DNA of 64,000 nucleotides from Pseudoalteromonas amylolytica (GCF_001854605.1 NZ_MKJU01000028.1:1727-65726); one strand, 5' to 3'; shown: positions 36,520 through 46,509, numbered from the stretch's first letter. The notes: generated by a model not told the origin, from the sequence alone. Numbers and translations: made by a program.

Positions 36520-36822
36520 ATGCTTATTAAATTTATTATTATTCTTTTACTGCTTTTTATTATTTTTAACTTATTTAGAGCTCTATTTCTGATGCTGAAA
36601 AACCCCAGTGATGGCAAGCCGATGTCTTTCTATTTGGGTCGCCGTGTCATATTCTCCGCTATCGCTTTATTGATAATCATCGTCGCAGCTCAATTGGGTG
36701 CGATTAAACTTAACCGCACCCCAACGCTTACAACACATATACAAATACAAACAGACACAACCAAACAACATCTACAAAGTGCCAGTACCAAGCTGCAGCC
36801 TGAAACGCAAAATGTTGCTTAG
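36520..36822 (+). CDS. DUF2909-family twin-helix membrane protein with extended tail
   Basis: A 100-residue protein with two membrane helices (about 3-27 and 44-63), the small twin-transmembrane type found in cox clusters as DUF2909. It is the only gene of the cluster on the plus strand. It begins 11 bases from the SURF1 start and runs 95 bases into the 3' end of coxC on the opposite strand. The hydrophilic tail after the family core (about residues 70-100) is encoded antisense to the conserved coxC C-terminus, so it is probably overprinted sequence. Probably aids oxidase assembly; function unproven. Confidence 0.75.
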   Translation: MLIKFIIILLLLFIIFNLFRALFLMLKNPSDGKPMSFYLGRRVIFSAIALLIIIVAAQLGAIKLNRTPTLTTHIQIQTDTTKQHLQSASTKLQPETQNVA

Positions 36823-37600
36823 CGTCTAAATGTCCTTTAAAAATACGTATCAACACTATCAGTAACAACACGGTTCCTAGCGTAACGTGCATACCATGGA
36901 ACCCCGTCAACATAAAGAAAGTGTTGCCATAGATGCCAGCTTGTAGGGTCAAATCAAGGTCTTGATAGGCGTGGATATATTCGAGTACTTGCAAGGCTAA
37001 GAAGATACAACCCAACAACACAGTAGCACTCAAAAACAGTTTCACTTTGCTACGTTGATCTTTTTCAATGGCAGCATGTGCAAAATGAATTGTGACCGAT
37101 GAGCTAAGTAAAATCAGCGTATTGATAAGTGGTAAACCTTGCCACCCCATAGCCTGAGTGGTCTCTCCTGCAGGAGTTGAAAGCAATGGCCAAACCGCTT
37201 CAAAAGCAGGCCAAAGCACTTCATTGGTCATGGCATTATTGCCCTCACCACCTAGCCACGGAACAGACAATACTCGCGCATAAAACAGCGCACCAAAAAA
37301 CGCACAAAAGAACATCACTTCCGAAAATATAAACCAGCTCATGCCTTGCCTAAATGAGCGGTCCATTTGCTTCGAGTACAAACCAGTCTGCGATTCGTGT
37401 ATGACGTTTTTAATCCAACCATAAAGCATATAAAAAAGTATACCCAGCCCGGCATACAGCACATACTGACCACTACTGGCTTCACTAGAAAGCTGCATCA
37501 CGGTTAAGCCCGCCCCCGCAGCAATTAAGAACATTGCCACCGCGCCTATAATCGGCCAATGGCTTTGCTCTGGTACATAATAATTCTCATATTTTTCCAT
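36728..37600 (-). CDS. coxC: Cytochrome c oxidase subunit III
   Basis: A 290-residue membrane protein of about seven helices that packs against subunit I. Typical blocks are QGMSWFIFSEVMFFCAFFGA, NTLILLSSSVTIHFAHAA, LTGFHGMHVTLGT and the C-terminal WYWHFVDVVWLCLFVFVYVL. It follows ctaG by 9 bases. Its last 95 bases are shared with the DUF2909 gene on the opposite strand. Confidence 0.96.
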   Translation of the reverse strand: MEKYENYYVPEQSHWPIIGAVAMFLIAAGAGLTVMQLSSEASSGQYVLYAGLGILFYMLYGWIKNVIHESQTGLYSKQMDRSFRQGMSWFIFSEVMFFCAFFGALFYARVLSVPWLGGEGNNAMTNEVLWPAFEAVWPLLSTPAGETTQAMGWQGLPLINTLILLSSSVTIHFAHAAIEKDQRSKVKLFLSATVLLGCIFLALQVLEYIHAYQDLDLTLQAGIYGNTFFMLTGFHGMHVTLGTVLLLIVLIRIFKGHLDAKQHFAFQAAAWYWHFVDVVWLCLFVFVYVL

Positions 37601-37609
37601 GATGATCTC

Positions 37610-38161
37610 CTAACCTGCCTGATGCTTAGCCTCTACCGTGGTATGAGCGGTGGATTCGCTAATATCAAATACGGTATACGACAGGGTAAGCTCTTTAATT
37701 TCTTCTGGAAGCTCTGTATCAACGTAAAACACTAACGTAAATTCAACTTCCTGATTCGCCTCAAATGCTTGCTGATCGAAACAAAAGCAAGCCATTTTAT
37801 GTAAGTATTTGGCTGCCTTTCCTGGGCTTACTGAAGGTACTGCCTGCATAACGCGTGCTTGAGAACTCATATTCTTCGCACTAAATTTAACCTCAGCCAT
37901 TTCTCCTGGCTTGACGTTAACGCTGTACTGATGGGATTTGACCTCAAACGGCGCGCTTTGCTGGCTATGTGTTGTAAAGCTCACATCGACGCTTCTGTTG
38001 CTAACCACATTCTGACTTGCATTGGCGACTTCAAGTGATGGCTTGCCGTTGAGTCCTGTTACATCACAAAACACGTCGTATAAAGGCACTAAGGCGAATG
38101 CAAAGGCAAACATGCCAATGACCACCAGTGTCAATTTTTTTAACAAGCCACTGTGTGCCAT
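37610..38161 (-). CDS. ctaG: Cytochrome oxidase copper-insertion protein CtaG/Cox11
   Basis: A 183-residue protein that delivers copper to the CuB site of subunit I. One N-terminal membrane helix (about 10-30) is followed by a periplasmic immunoglobulin-like domain with the copper-binding motif ACFCFDQQAF. The open frame extends to 38245, but the ATG at 38161 overlaps the coxA stop by one base (TAATG) and gives the family N-terminus. Confidence 0.95.
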   Translation of the reverse strand: MAHSGLLKKLTLVVIGMFAFAFALVPLYDVFCDVTGLNGKPSLEVANASQNVVSNRSVDVSFTTHSQQSAPFEVKSHQYSVNVKPGEMAEVKFSAKNMSSQARVMQAVPSVSPGKAAKYLHKMACFCFDQQAFEANQEVEFTLVFYVDTELPEEIKELTLSYTVFDISESTAHTTVEAKHQAG

Positions 38162-39744
38162 TACTTCACCTCTGGCGGTGTTGAAAACGTGTGGTAAGGT
38201 GCAGGTGATGGTACTTCCCACTCTAGACCCTCTGCCCCATCCCAAACTTTATCAGGCACTGACTCACCACCTTTTGCACACTTATAAACCACCAGCACAA
38301 ATAATAGTTGTGATAAACCAAAGGCAAAGCCACCAATACTGATAATCGCGTTAAAATCCGCAAATTGCAGCGCGTAATCAGGGATCCGTCTCGGCATACC
38401 AGCCAAACCCACAAAGTGCATAGGGAAGAACAACACATTGACACTCACCAGAGATAACCAGAAGTGCCACTTTGCCAGCGTGATGTTATACATATGACCT
38501 GTCCACTTGGGGAGCCAGTAGTACGCTGCAGCCATAATGGAGAAGATAGCACCAGTAACTAACACGTAGTGAAAGTGTGCCACCACGAAATATGTGTCAT
38601 GATATTGGAAATCAGCCGGGGTGATAGCCAACATCAGTCCCGAAAAGCCTCCTAGGGTAAATAACACGATAAAGGCAATAGCAAATAGCATCGGTACTTC
38701 AAAGCTAATTGATCCGCGCCACATCGTCGCAACCCAGTTAAATACCTTCACACCCGTCGGCACCGAAATTAGCATTGTGGCGTACATAAAGAATAATTCG
38801 CCTGCCAGTGGCATCCCTGTGGTGAACATGTGATGCGCCCACACGATGAAAGATAATAGCGCAATGGAGGAAGTGGCATACACCATTGAAGCGTAACCAA
38901 ATAGCTTCTTACGCGAAAAGGTAGGTATTATGGTCGAAATGATACCAAATGCAGGTAATATCATGATGTATACTTCTGGGTGTCCAAAGAACCAAAATAT
39001 ATGCTGGAACATCACGGGATCACCACCACCTGCCGCATCGAAGAAGCTAGTACCAAAATATTTGTCGGTCAGTACCATCGTCACTGCACCTGCAAGTACC
39101 GGCATCACAGCAATCAGCAAGAATGCGGTGATTAACCACGTCCAAACAAACAATGGTAATTTCATCCACGTCATCCCTGGTGCTCTCAGATTCACTATGG
39201 TGACGATGACATTGATAGCCCCCATGATGGAACTTATACCCATAATGTGCACCGCGAACACAAACAGGGCGGTATTATCATTACTATAAGTCGTAGATAA
39301 CGGCGCATAGAAAGTCCACCCAAACGCAGGACCACCACCTTCCATGAATAATGATAACAATAGAATCGCGAACGCAAATGGCAGTATCCAAAAGCTCCAG
39401 TTGTTCATTCTAGGTAGCGCCATATCTGGTGCGCCAATCATCATCGGTACCATCCAGTTTGCAAGTCCCGTAAAGGCTGGCATCACCGCACCAAAAACCA
39501 TGATTAAGCCATGTACAGTCGTCATTTGGTTAAAGAAATGTGGGTCAACTAACTGCAAACCTGGCTGAAAAAGTTCAGCGCGGATCACCATCGCCATAGC
39601 CCCACCAATCAGAAACATGGTCAGTGAAAAAATTAAATACAGCGTGCCGATATCTTTGTGGTTTGTTGTGTATAACCAGCGCTTTATACCCTTTGCGCCA
39701 TGATGTTCGTGATGGCTGTTATGTGACTCTGCTACCGTACTCAT
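38161..39744 (-). CDS. coxA: Cytochrome c oxidase subunit I
   Basis: A 527-residue, 12-helix catalytic subunit of an aa3-type haem-copper oxidase. It carries the D-channel and haem ligand regions (HGLIMVFGAVMPAFTGLANW), the CuB and cross-linked Tyr region WFFGHPEVYIMILP, the CuB histidines in WAHHMFTTGM, and the haem a/a3 histidines in DTYFVVAHFHYVL. The glutamate/tyrosine features match A-type oxidases. Its ATG overlaps the coxB stop (ATGA). Confidence 0.98.
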   Translation of the reverse strand: MSTVAESHNSHHEHHGAKGIKRWLYTTNHKDIGTLYLIFSLTMFLIGGAMAMVIRAELFQPGLQLVDPHFFNQMTTVHGLIMVFGAVMPAFTGLANWMVPMMIGAPDMALPRMNNWSFWILPFAFAILLLSLFMEGGGPAFGWTFYAPLSTTYSNDNTALFVFAVHIMGISSIMGAINVIVTIVNLRAPGMTWMKLPLFVWTWLITAFLLIAVMPVLAGAVTMVLTDKYFGTSFFDAAGGGDPVMFQHIFWFFGHPEVYIMILPAFGIISTIIPTFSRKKLFGYASMVYATSSIALLSFIVWAHHMFTTGMPLAGELFFMYATMLISVPTGVKVFNWVATMWRGSISFEVPMLFAIAFIVLFTLGGFSGLMLAITPADFQYHDTYFVVAHFHYVLVTGAIFSIMAAAYYWLPKWTGHMYNITLAKWHFWLSLVSVNVLFFPMHFVGLAGMPRRIPDYALQFADFNAIISIGGFAFGLSQLLFVLVVYKCAKGGESVPDKVWDGAEGLEWEVPSPAPYHTFSTPPEVK

Positions 39745-40886
39745 TGGCTGGCCTCCTTATTCGCATCTATGCGCGCTTGTACTTCGCTAGGTTGTATTAC
39801 CTGATCTAAATCGTTCCCCCAGCTGTTACGCTTAAAGGTGACAACACCCGCAATTTCTTTAATTGATAGCTGCTTGGCAAATGCCTGCATTGCCGTGCCT
39901 GGTTTACCATGCAAAATGATGTCGATATGATCTTTAACATCACCCATTACGATTGGGCTGTCCTTAAGTTTAGGGAATACACCGGGAAGCCCCATGCCTG
40001 TTGGTTGGTGACAAGCAGCACAATACGCCATGTACACTTTTTCACCCGTTTCCATCAACTCTTCTTTACTAAGAGTTTGATCCAACAATGCCGCACTTGC
40101 TGCAGCTTCATCTAACTTTTGTTGCTTCGCTTGTTGGAGCCAACTATCAAATTCTTCGGGGGGGCGAGCATCGACTACAACGGGCATAAAACCGTGATCT
40201 TTACCGCATAATTCGGCGCATTGCCCGCGATATATACCAGCCTCATTCACTCGCGTCCAAGCTTCATTGATAAACCCAGGATTAGCGTCTTTTTTGACAG
40301 CAAAATCAGGCACCCACCAAGAGTGAATGACATCGTCAGAGGTCATTAAAAATCGTACTTTTCTATCTGTGGGAATGATGAGAGGTTTATCTACCTCTAA
40401 TAGGTAGTTTTCGGTTTTCGCTTCTTGGTCATTGATTTGTTCCATTGGCGTGGACAAAATAGAATAAAAATCAACGTCATGGCCCATATATTCATAGTGC
40501 CACTTCCATTGTGAACCAGTCACTTTAATGGTCAAATCCGCTTTACTGACATCTTCCATCGCTATCAGTGTTTTTGTTGCCGGAATGGCCATTACAACAA
40601 GAATTAGAAAAGGAATCGCAGTCCAAAGAATCTCAACTTTTGTGCTCTCATGGAACTGTGCGGGTTGCGCCCCTTTTGACTTACGGTGATGTATCATCGC
40701 CCAAAACATCACAGCAAATACAACCACTCCGATCGCACAGCAGATCAAGAATATGGTCATATGGAGCTGATAAACATTCTGGCTGATATCAGTAACACCC
40801 TCACGCATATTAAATGCGCTATTGCCATAGGTGACTAACGGATTAGCAAGCAATAAAGCACTCACTAACGATAGGTATTTGCTCAT
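39741..40886 (-). CDS. coxB: Cytochrome c oxidase subunit II with fused cytochrome c domain
   Basis: A 381-residue first gene of the cox operon. A signal peptide (1-22) and two membrane helices precede the cupredoxin domain with the CuA ligands H188, C223, C227, H231 and M234 (GQCAELCGKDHGFM). A C-terminal cytochrome c domain has C289-x2-C292-H293 (YCAACHQPTG) and a candidate axial Met in GTAMQAF. The fusion is the caa3-like arrangement, giving an extra electron entry haem. AGGAG precedes the ATG. No clear promoter was found upstream. Confidence 0.97.
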   Translation of the reverse strand: MSKYLSLVSALLLANPLVTYGNSAFNMREGVTDISQNVYQLHMTIFLICCAIGVVVFAVMFWAMIHHRKSKGAQPAQFHESTKVEILWTAIPFLILVVMAIPATKTLIAMEDVSKADLTIKVTGSQWKWHYEYMGHDVDFYSILSTPMEQINDQEAKTENYLLEVDKPLIIPTDRKVRFLMTSDDVIHSWWVPDFAVKKDANPGFINEAWTRVNEAGIYRGQCAELCGKDHGFMPVVVDARPPEEFDSWLQQAKQQKLDEAAASAALLDQTLSKEELMETGEKVYMAYCAACHQPTGMGLPGVFPKLKDSPIVMGDVKDHIDIILHGKPGTAMQAFAKQLSIKEIAGVVTFKRNSWGNDLDQVIQPSEVQARIDANKEASQ

Positions 40887-41512
40887 TTGACGTCTCCTGC
40901 GTTATCCATTTGCTGCCTAGGCCAAACGATGAATAACCATTATTATTATTTGGATGACTGTCTAACCATGCGAAATGAATCGCAAGTCAACTACACGACT
41001 CTTAAACAATTAGACAATAAATAAACAATTGGCAAGTTTTGTCCGTTTTTCAAATAAATTCTCGGAAGTGATTGATTGCTAGAAGAAGAGCAACTCGTTT
41101 AGTTACAAATAATATGCCCGTTAGAGCCTTAAACAACACGCTTAAAGCCCTATTTTTATATAGTTCAACTACCTTGTTAGACCTGTAGTAGACTTTGCGA
41201 CACTATCAATGAATTTTTTCGTCATATATGAACTTCTGGTCACGATAGATAAATTATTGCTATTTATAGAAATACCTTTTGTACTATATAGTTAGTTAAT
41301 TCGTGTGCGAGTTTTATCCAGCATACTCATTCCTGTCCTTTATTCCGCGCCATTAGCCACTGATGCAACAATCAAGAAAACTAGACCACTGTATCTGTAA
41401 ACAATTCAGCACAAAAACCAAACAAGCAACAGCTCAAAAATAAAACAATTTATTTACAAATAATATACAATCACAGTATTGTTAAAAAGCAATTGAACAA
41501 AAGGGATACAAC
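40887..41512. other. 626-base AT-rich intergenic region
   Basis: This gap separates the divergent coxB and M23 protease genes. It must hold promoters for both, but I find no hexamer pair good enough to call. No RNA gene, long inverted repeat or ORF is convincing. The last bases before 41513 include AAAGGGA, a Shine-Dalgarno for the protease. Confidence 0.6.
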
Positions 41513-42679
41513 ATGAAAAATACATCAACTTTACTATTATTGAGTGCTCTGAGTGCCTCAGGCACTGTTGTGGCGCAAGGACAAGATAGTCATGTAAATG
41601 ACTTTAGTTTCAGCGGACCAGAACTTGCAGCACTTCCAACATACTCAATTCAACTCATCGATGAGCAAAGTTTCTTATTTAATAACACACTACAAAGTTA
41701 CGATTGGGATAGCTTTTTTCTCAGCTATGCACCTCATCTCGCAGACAAAAAAGAGGTTATCCTGCATTGGGCTGGTTACAGTAGTATTAACCCTAAACTG
41801 TTAATCGCACTGATGGAACAACAAAGTCAGGTTATCAGTGCACCAACCAAGCAAAACCTAAACGCCCCCTTTGCAACGCTTTCTTCTCGCACTGGGTTTA
41901 ACAACCAAATTGAAGACATTGCACTGATGCTGAGTAAGCGCTATTACGCATACCTTGAGCTAAGTGAAAAACTCAATGTACAAGATGCACCTTCAACCAA
42001 TGCGGCTACCGTTGCACTTATCAGCTTGTTGCAAAAACAACCAAACGGCGTGTCTAAGATCATTGCTCAATATAACCAACTGTTTGACGGTGACTCACTC
42101 CAGTTGCACGCTGACTCGCAAGTCAAAACGGCCAAACCATCGAACTTCCAAGCACAAGCAGCATTCAGTATGCAACTGCCTTGGCCATCTGGCTATGCTT
42201 GGTATAGTGGCGGGGCTCATTCAAATACGGGGTCAGGGTATCCGTATTCTTCGCTCGACTTTAACAATGGCTCGGGTGGTTGGGGCAGTAACACGCCTTG
42301 GGTACAAGCCTCTCACGGTGGTACAGTCACCCGCTATTCATCATGTAATATACGTGTGACTCACTCAAGTGGCTATGCAACTCAGTACTATCACATGGAC
42401 AACCTTCAGTATCAAACTGGTGATGTGATCTCCTCAGGAGCATGGCTTGGCAGATATGCGAACAATCGCAATCAGGCACTGTGTCAAGGTGGCAGCTCTA
42501 CAGGTCCACACGTACATTTCTCATTACTGAGCAATGGCCGTTTCATTTCATTGCATAATTGGTATATCAGCGGTTACCGTATTGATGTTGGTAATAGCAA
42601 TTACGACACTAATTGTTGGAACTTCTACTTTGAAAAGAATGGTTACAAGACCTGCGCTTGGAATCCACTATATAGGTAA
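41513..42679 (+). CDS. Secreted M23 metallopeptidase, LasA/pseudoalterin-like
   Basis: A 388-residue preproprotein. A signal peptide (about 1-21) and propeptide (to about residue 215) precede a mature domain beginning near MQLPWPSGYAW. This domain follows LasA closely: zinc ligands His in GGAHSNTGSGYPYSSLD and the Asp closing it, and HVHF with its flanking GGSSTGPHVHFSLL; YYHMD is also conserved. Four C-terminal cysteines could form disulfides. LasA cuts Gly-Gly bonds in peptidoglycan bridges and elastin, and pseudoalterin of Pseudoalteromonas is elastinolytic; either activity is plausible. Confidence 0.93.
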   Translation: MKNTSTLLLLSALSASGTVVAQGQDSHVNDFSFSGPELAALPTYSIQLIDEQSFLFNNTLQSYDWDSFFLSYAPHLADKKEVILHWAGYSSINPKLLIALMEQQSQVISAPTKQNLNAPFATLSSRTGFNNQIEDIALMLSKRYYAYLELSEKLNVQDAPSTNAATVALISLLQKQPNGVSKIIAQYNQLFDGDSLQLHADSQVKTAKPSNFQAQAAFSMQLPWPSGYAWYSGGAHSNTGSGYPYSSLDFNNGSGGWGSNTPWVQASHGGTVTRYSSCNIRVTHSSGYATQYYHMDNLQYQTGDVISSGAWLGRYANNRNQALCQGGSSTGPHVHFSLLSNGRFISLHNWYISGYRIDVGNSNYDTNCWNFYFEKNGYKTCAWNPLYR

Positions 42680-42686
42680 TTTTAAT

Positions 42687-42719
42687 GCACACTCACTAAC
42701 TGTAATCTGGTGAGTGTGC
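42687..42719. terminator. Hairpin between the M23 protease and the lipoprotein gene
   Basis: A perfect 10-bp inverted repeat (42687-42696 with 42710-42719, GCACACTCAC) has a 13-base loop. It sits between two convergent genes and overlaps the last codons of the minus-strand lipoprotein. T runs are weak in both directions, so efficiency is uncertain. Confidence 0.5.
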
Positions 42720-43259
42720 CTGTTCCATGGTAATGGTTTGTACGAGAGATAAATGCGCAATCAATTCTACTATACTCTCGCTGGCCAACTGGTATTCGGT
42801 TTCCTTTAACCCTTCCTCATTGGCCCATGCTGATAGCATGATAGGCTGCATCAATAAGTCTTTCACGTGATAGCAAATCGCAGACTCAAATTGCGACAAC
42901 TGTTCATTTTGCTTCAATTGTGAGCGTATCGATTCATACGGCAAAGATTGCAGTGAATTTGACAGGGGCAAGAGCCTCGCAACATAGTCACTACATTGCG
43001 GTTGTTGCTCAACAAATAAAGCCAAGATTGTTTGTGCTTGAAAGCTTAGTGTATCGCTGTGAGCTTTGATAACACTCACATCTGAACCTATTTGTAATGA
43101 TGTCAATAGCTGCTGAGCCTGCTGCTCAAATGCACTCAGCAAATCCATAAAAGTGTGTAACTGTTGTGATGTGCTATCTCGCTCAACCGTATTGAGTTTC
43201 TGCTCACCACAGCCAAAAGCTAAAGCGCACAACAACAAGACAATTATCTTTTTATACAT
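42696..43259 (-). CDS. Predicted lipoprotein of unknown function
   Basis: A 187-residue protein with a lipoprotein signal ending in LAFGC (Cys17) followed by GE. The rest is mostly helical, with two cysteine-containing segments and no recognised domain. It lies 63 bases downstream of secF, but a strong terminator lies between, so it needs its own promoter, which I could not identify. It ends convergently with the M23 protease gene. Confidence 0.72.
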   Translation of the reverse strand: MYKKIIVLLLCALAFGCGEQKLNTVERDSTSQQLHTFMDLLSAFEQQAQQLLTSLQIGSDVSVIKAHSDTLSFQAQTILALFVEQQPQCSDYVARLLPLSNSLQSLPYESIRSQLKQNEQLSQFESAICYHVKDLLMQPIMLSAWANEEGLKETEYQLASESIVELIAHLSLVQTITMEQAHSPDYS

Positions 43260-43283
43260 AAAATACCCTCGCTTCTACTCATA

Positions 43284-43310
43284 AAAAAAGCCGCTTGAAG
43301 CGGCTTTTTT
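43284..43310 (-). terminator. Terminator after secF
   Basis: An 11-bp stem (43284-43294 with 43300-43310, AAAAAAGCCGC) closes a 5-base loop and is flanked by A and T runs, 13 bases past the secF stop. The symmetric runs would allow it to act on both strands, but only secF reads towards it from close by. Confidence 0.92.
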
Positions 43311-43322
43311 CACCCAAAGAGA

Positions 43323-44267
43323 TTAAGGCATTGCGTCGAGATCAGCGCCTTCTTTTTCAACTTCTACTGGTATTAGATCCTCTTTGCTCACGCCCATTGC
43401 CACAGCAACCGAGCTGGCAACATAAACTGAAGAATAAGTACCAATAAAAACACCAAACAACAGGGCTGTCGCAAAACCGTGAATAGTCTGGCCACCCCAT
43501 ACAAACAGTGCAATCAATACCAAAATAGTGGTAATTGAAGTCACTAAAGTACGGTTAAGTGTTTGAGTTAGAGAGATATTGATGATCTCTAGAGTATCAT
43601 CGATACGCACCTTTCTAAAGTTCTCACGAATGCGGTCAGATACCACGATAGTATCATTCAACGAGTACCCTATTACCGCCAAAATTGCCGCTAATATGGT
43701 TAAGTCAAATTCTAAGTTAAGTATTGAAAACAGACCCATAGTTAAGATCACATCGTGGAACAAAGCAGCTACAGCACCTATAGCAAAGCGCCATTCAAAG
43801 CGAAATGCTACGTAGATTAAGATACAGATCAGCGCTGTAAGCATGGCCAACCCGCCCTGCTCTTTTAGGTCTTCACCCACGCTTGGGCCCACGAATTCAA
43901 TACGGCGCATTTCAACGCTGCTGTCCGCTTGCTTAAGCGCCGTGATCAACTGATTGCCAATCACCTCTGCTTTAACATCATCACCACGTGGTGCTAGACG
44001 AACCAACACTTCTTTACTCGTACCAAACAACTGCACGGAAGCATCCGAAAATCCGTTCTCAGCTAACACATCGCGAATCTTGTTCAGATCAGCCGGTTGT
44101 GAAAAACCCACTTCAACGGCCGTACCACCGGTAAAATCTAGACCAAAATTCAACCCTCTAATTGCCATAGAAGCAATCGACGCTACTATCAAAAACGCTG
44201 ACAGTGCCATCGACAACTTGCGTGCTGACATGAAGCGGATAGTGCCTTTTAACTTTAATAATTGCAT
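43323..44267 (-). CDS. secF: Protein translocase accessory subunit SecF
   Basis: A 314-residue, six-helix membrane protein. With SecD it uses the proton gradient to aid late steps of SecYEG export. Blocks include GLNFGLDFTGGTAVEVGF in the first periplasmic domain and GYSLNDTIVVSDRIREN in the transmembrane core. It starts 11 bases after secD and ends at a terminator. Confidence 0.97.
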   Translation of the reverse strand: MQLLKLKGTIRFMSARKLSMALSAFLIVASIASMAIRGLNFGLDFTGGTAVEVGFSQPADLNKIRDVLAENGFSDASVQLFGTSKEVLVRLAPRGDDVKAEVIGNQLITALKQADSSVEMRRIEFVGPSVGEDLKEQGGLAMLTALICILIYVAFRFEWRFAIGAVAALFHDVILTMGLFSILNLEFDLTILAAILAVIGYSLNDTIVVSDRIRENFRKVRIDDTLEIINISLTQTLNRTLVTSITTILVLIALFVWGGQTIHGFATALLFGVFIGTYSSVYVASSVAVAMGVSKEDLIPVEVEKEGADLDAMP

Positions 44268-44278
44268 TACCCGTCTCC

Positions 44279-46138
44279 TTAGATTGAAAGCTTATCTATA
44301 CGCTTACCGCCAATGCATAGGTTGATCACCGCTCGGGTACCAACAATGGCTGTAAACATAGAAGTGATAATACCAATTGCGAGCGTTACGGCGAAACCTG
44401 CAATCGGACCGGTGCCCACTGAGAACAGGATAATCGCTGCAATTAGCGTGGTGATATTGGCATCAAAAATCGTACTAAAAGCGCTATCATAACCATGGTG
44501 AACCGCTTGCTGTGGGCTGCGTCCATCCAAAAGCTCCTCACGAATACGCTCAAAGATCAGCACGTTAGCATCAACTGCCATACCTACTGTTAATACAATA
44601 CCCGCAATACCTGGCAATGTTAGCGTCGCACCAGGGATCATTGACATCACCCCAACGATTAATACCAAGTTAGCTGCTAGCGCAAGGTTTGCTACCAGAC
44701 CAAAGCCTTTGTAATAAATCAACATAAATGCCAGTACAAACGCAAAACCTAACACCACAGCGGTCATACCAGCTTCGATATTTTCCTGACCTAAGCTTGG
44801 GCCAACTGTACGCTCTTCAACAATTTGAATTGGTGCAACCAACGCACCTGCGCGTAGCAATAGACTTAAGTTGTGTGCTTCTGCTGGGTTATCAATGCCA
44901 GTGATACGGAATGAGTTATTGAGGCGGGCTTGAATGGTTGCCACGTTAATAACTTCTTCAACTTTGATAGGCGGTAGCGCTTTACCATTGGCGTCTTTTT
45001 TACCTGATGGCTTGTATTCGATAAATACCGTTGCCATACGTTTACCAATAGCACGCTTAGTGAACGCATTCATTTTTGCGCCACCTTTACTATCAAGGTT
45101 AATACTCACTTGCGGGCGCTGGTATTCATCCATACCAGATTGTGCACCTGTGATATGACTACCTTCTAAGATCACACGCTTTTTCAAAACGACTGGATAG
45201 CCATCTTTGTGATTGATCACCTCAGTACCTGGCGGTATACGACCCGCAGCGGCTGAACGTACATCCGCATTTTCATCCACTTCGCGGAATTCCAGCGTTG
45301 CTGTCGCACCTAAAATCTCTTTGGCACGCGCTGTGTCCTGTACACCCGGAAGCTGAACAATAATACGCTCTGCACCCTGACGCTGAACATTTGGTTCTGC
45401 TACACCAAGTTGGTTGATACGGTTACGAATAATCGTTTCGTTTTGTTTGATTGCGTAATCACGAATTTCTTTAAGCTTTTGGTCACTTAGACTCACATAA
45501 AACGCAAGATCATTACTACTGTCATCCACAAAATTGTATAGTGGGTAGCGACTGGTTAAGAAACGCTCCGCCGCATCTTTGTCCTCATCATTACGCATAA
45601 TCACTTGCAGACGTTCGCTGCCAGCAACACGACGCACTGAGCGATAACGTAACTTCTCACCACGTAAATCGCTCTTGAAGTCTTGTTCCATGGTTTCTAA
45701 CGCATTATCAAGCGCCGTTACCATGTCTACTTCCATGGTAAAGTGCACCCCACCGCTCAAATCCAGACCTAGCTTCATTGGGTTACCACCCAAGTTCTTT
45801 AACCACTCCGGCTGCGCTGGGCTCATATTGATTGCTGAGATGTAATCTTCACTTAACGAGCCACGTAGCAAGTCTTGAGCTTTAAGCTGCTGCTCAACGT
45901 TTTTAAAACGTACAAGCACTTGGCCATTTTCAAGCACTGATGACTTTACTGTGATGTCGTTCTGAGCAAGTGTGTTGTTAACTTGATCAAGTACGCTGAG
46001 GTCGGCACTTGCACCCTTAGTGCCAGATACTTGTATGGCCGGGTCTCGGCCATACAAGTTAGGCGAGGCATATAAAATACCTACCGCCAACACAGCAAGT
46101 ACCAGCAAGTATTTCCACATTGGATACTTATTTAACAC
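44279..46138 (-). CDS. secD: Protein translocase accessory subunit SecD
   Basis: A 619-residue membrane protein with six helices and a large periplasmic P1 domain. Hallmarks are [16 protein letters not shown] and, in the C-terminal half, [23 protein letters not shown]. The start is GTG at 46138: the sequence [16 protein letters not shown] from there matches the conserved SecD N-terminus, so the next ATG (46120) would truncate it. It lies between yajC and secF. Confidence 0.97.
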   Translation of the reverse strand: MLNKYPMWKYLLVLAVLAVGILYASPNLYGRDPAIQVSGTKGASADLSVLDQVNNTLAQNDITVKSSVLENGQVLVRFKNVEQQLKAQDLLRGSLSEDYISAINMSPAQPEWLKNLGGNPMKLGLDLSGGVHFTMEVDMVTALDNALETMEQDFKSDLRGEKLRYRSVRRVAGSERLQVIMRNDEDKDAAERFLTSRYPLYNFVDDSSNDLAFYVSLSDQKLKEIRDYAIKQNETIIRNRINQLGVAEPNVQRQGAERIIVQLPGVQDTARAKEILGATATLEFREVDENADVRSAAAGRIPPGTEVINHKDGYPVVLKKRVILEGSHITGAQSGMDEYQRPQVSINLDSKGGAKMNAFTKRAIGKRMATVFIEYKPSGKKDANGKALPPIKVEEVINVATIQARLNNSFRITGIDNPAEAHNLSLLLRAGALVAPIQIVEERTVGPSLGQENIEAGMTAVVLGFAFVLAFMLIYYKGFGLVANLALAANLVLIVGVMSMIPGATLTLPGIAGIVLTVGMAVDANVLIFERIREELLDGRSPQQAVHHGYDSAFSTIFDANITTLIAAIILFSVGTGPIAGFAVTLAIGIITSMFTAIVGTRAVINLCIGGKRIDKLSI

Positions 46139-46170
46139 TGGACTATCCCTTTATTTTTATTCTTATTTTC

Positions 46171-46509
46171 TTATAACGACTTCATCGTACCTTTTGGTAG
46201 TACTGCAGATATCGCTGATTTCTGTACTGTCACTTCAGCTTGATCGTTCAAAGCGATAACCACAAAGTCTTTGTCATCAGCAACCTTGGTAATTTTACCA
46301 ACTAGGCCACCTTGAGTGAGTACTTCATCACCCTTTCCCAAAGCACTCATTAGATTTTTGTGTTCTTTCACTCGCTTGGCTTGTGGACGGTAAATTAAGA
46401 AATAAAATACCAAACCAAAAATACCCAGCATAATCAGCATTTCCATGCCACCACCTGCTGGTGCAGCACCAGCTGTACTTGCATGCGCACTAGAGATAAA
46501 CAAACTCAT
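46171..46509 (-). CDS. yajC: Preprotein translocase subunit YajC
   Basis: A 112-residue single-span membrane protein associated with SecDF. The membrane helix (about 24-42, MLIMLGIFGLVFYFLIYRPQ) ends in the typical RPQAKR, followed by a small cytoplasmic domain. Gaps of 31-32 bases to tgt and secD fit one operon. Confidence 0.96.
   Translation of the reverse strand: MSLFISSAHASTAGAAPAGGGMEMLIMLGIFGLVFYFLIYRPQAKRVKEHKNLMSALGKGDEVLTQGGLVGKITKVADDKDFVVIALNDQAEVTVQKSAISAVLPKGTMKSL

Noticed and set aside
40887-41512. Possible small RNA or promoter pair in the long cox-M23 gap
   Set aside because: Several A/T-rich hexamers occur, but none has a convincing partner at 16-18 bases, and no terminator-like hairpin marks a small RNA end.
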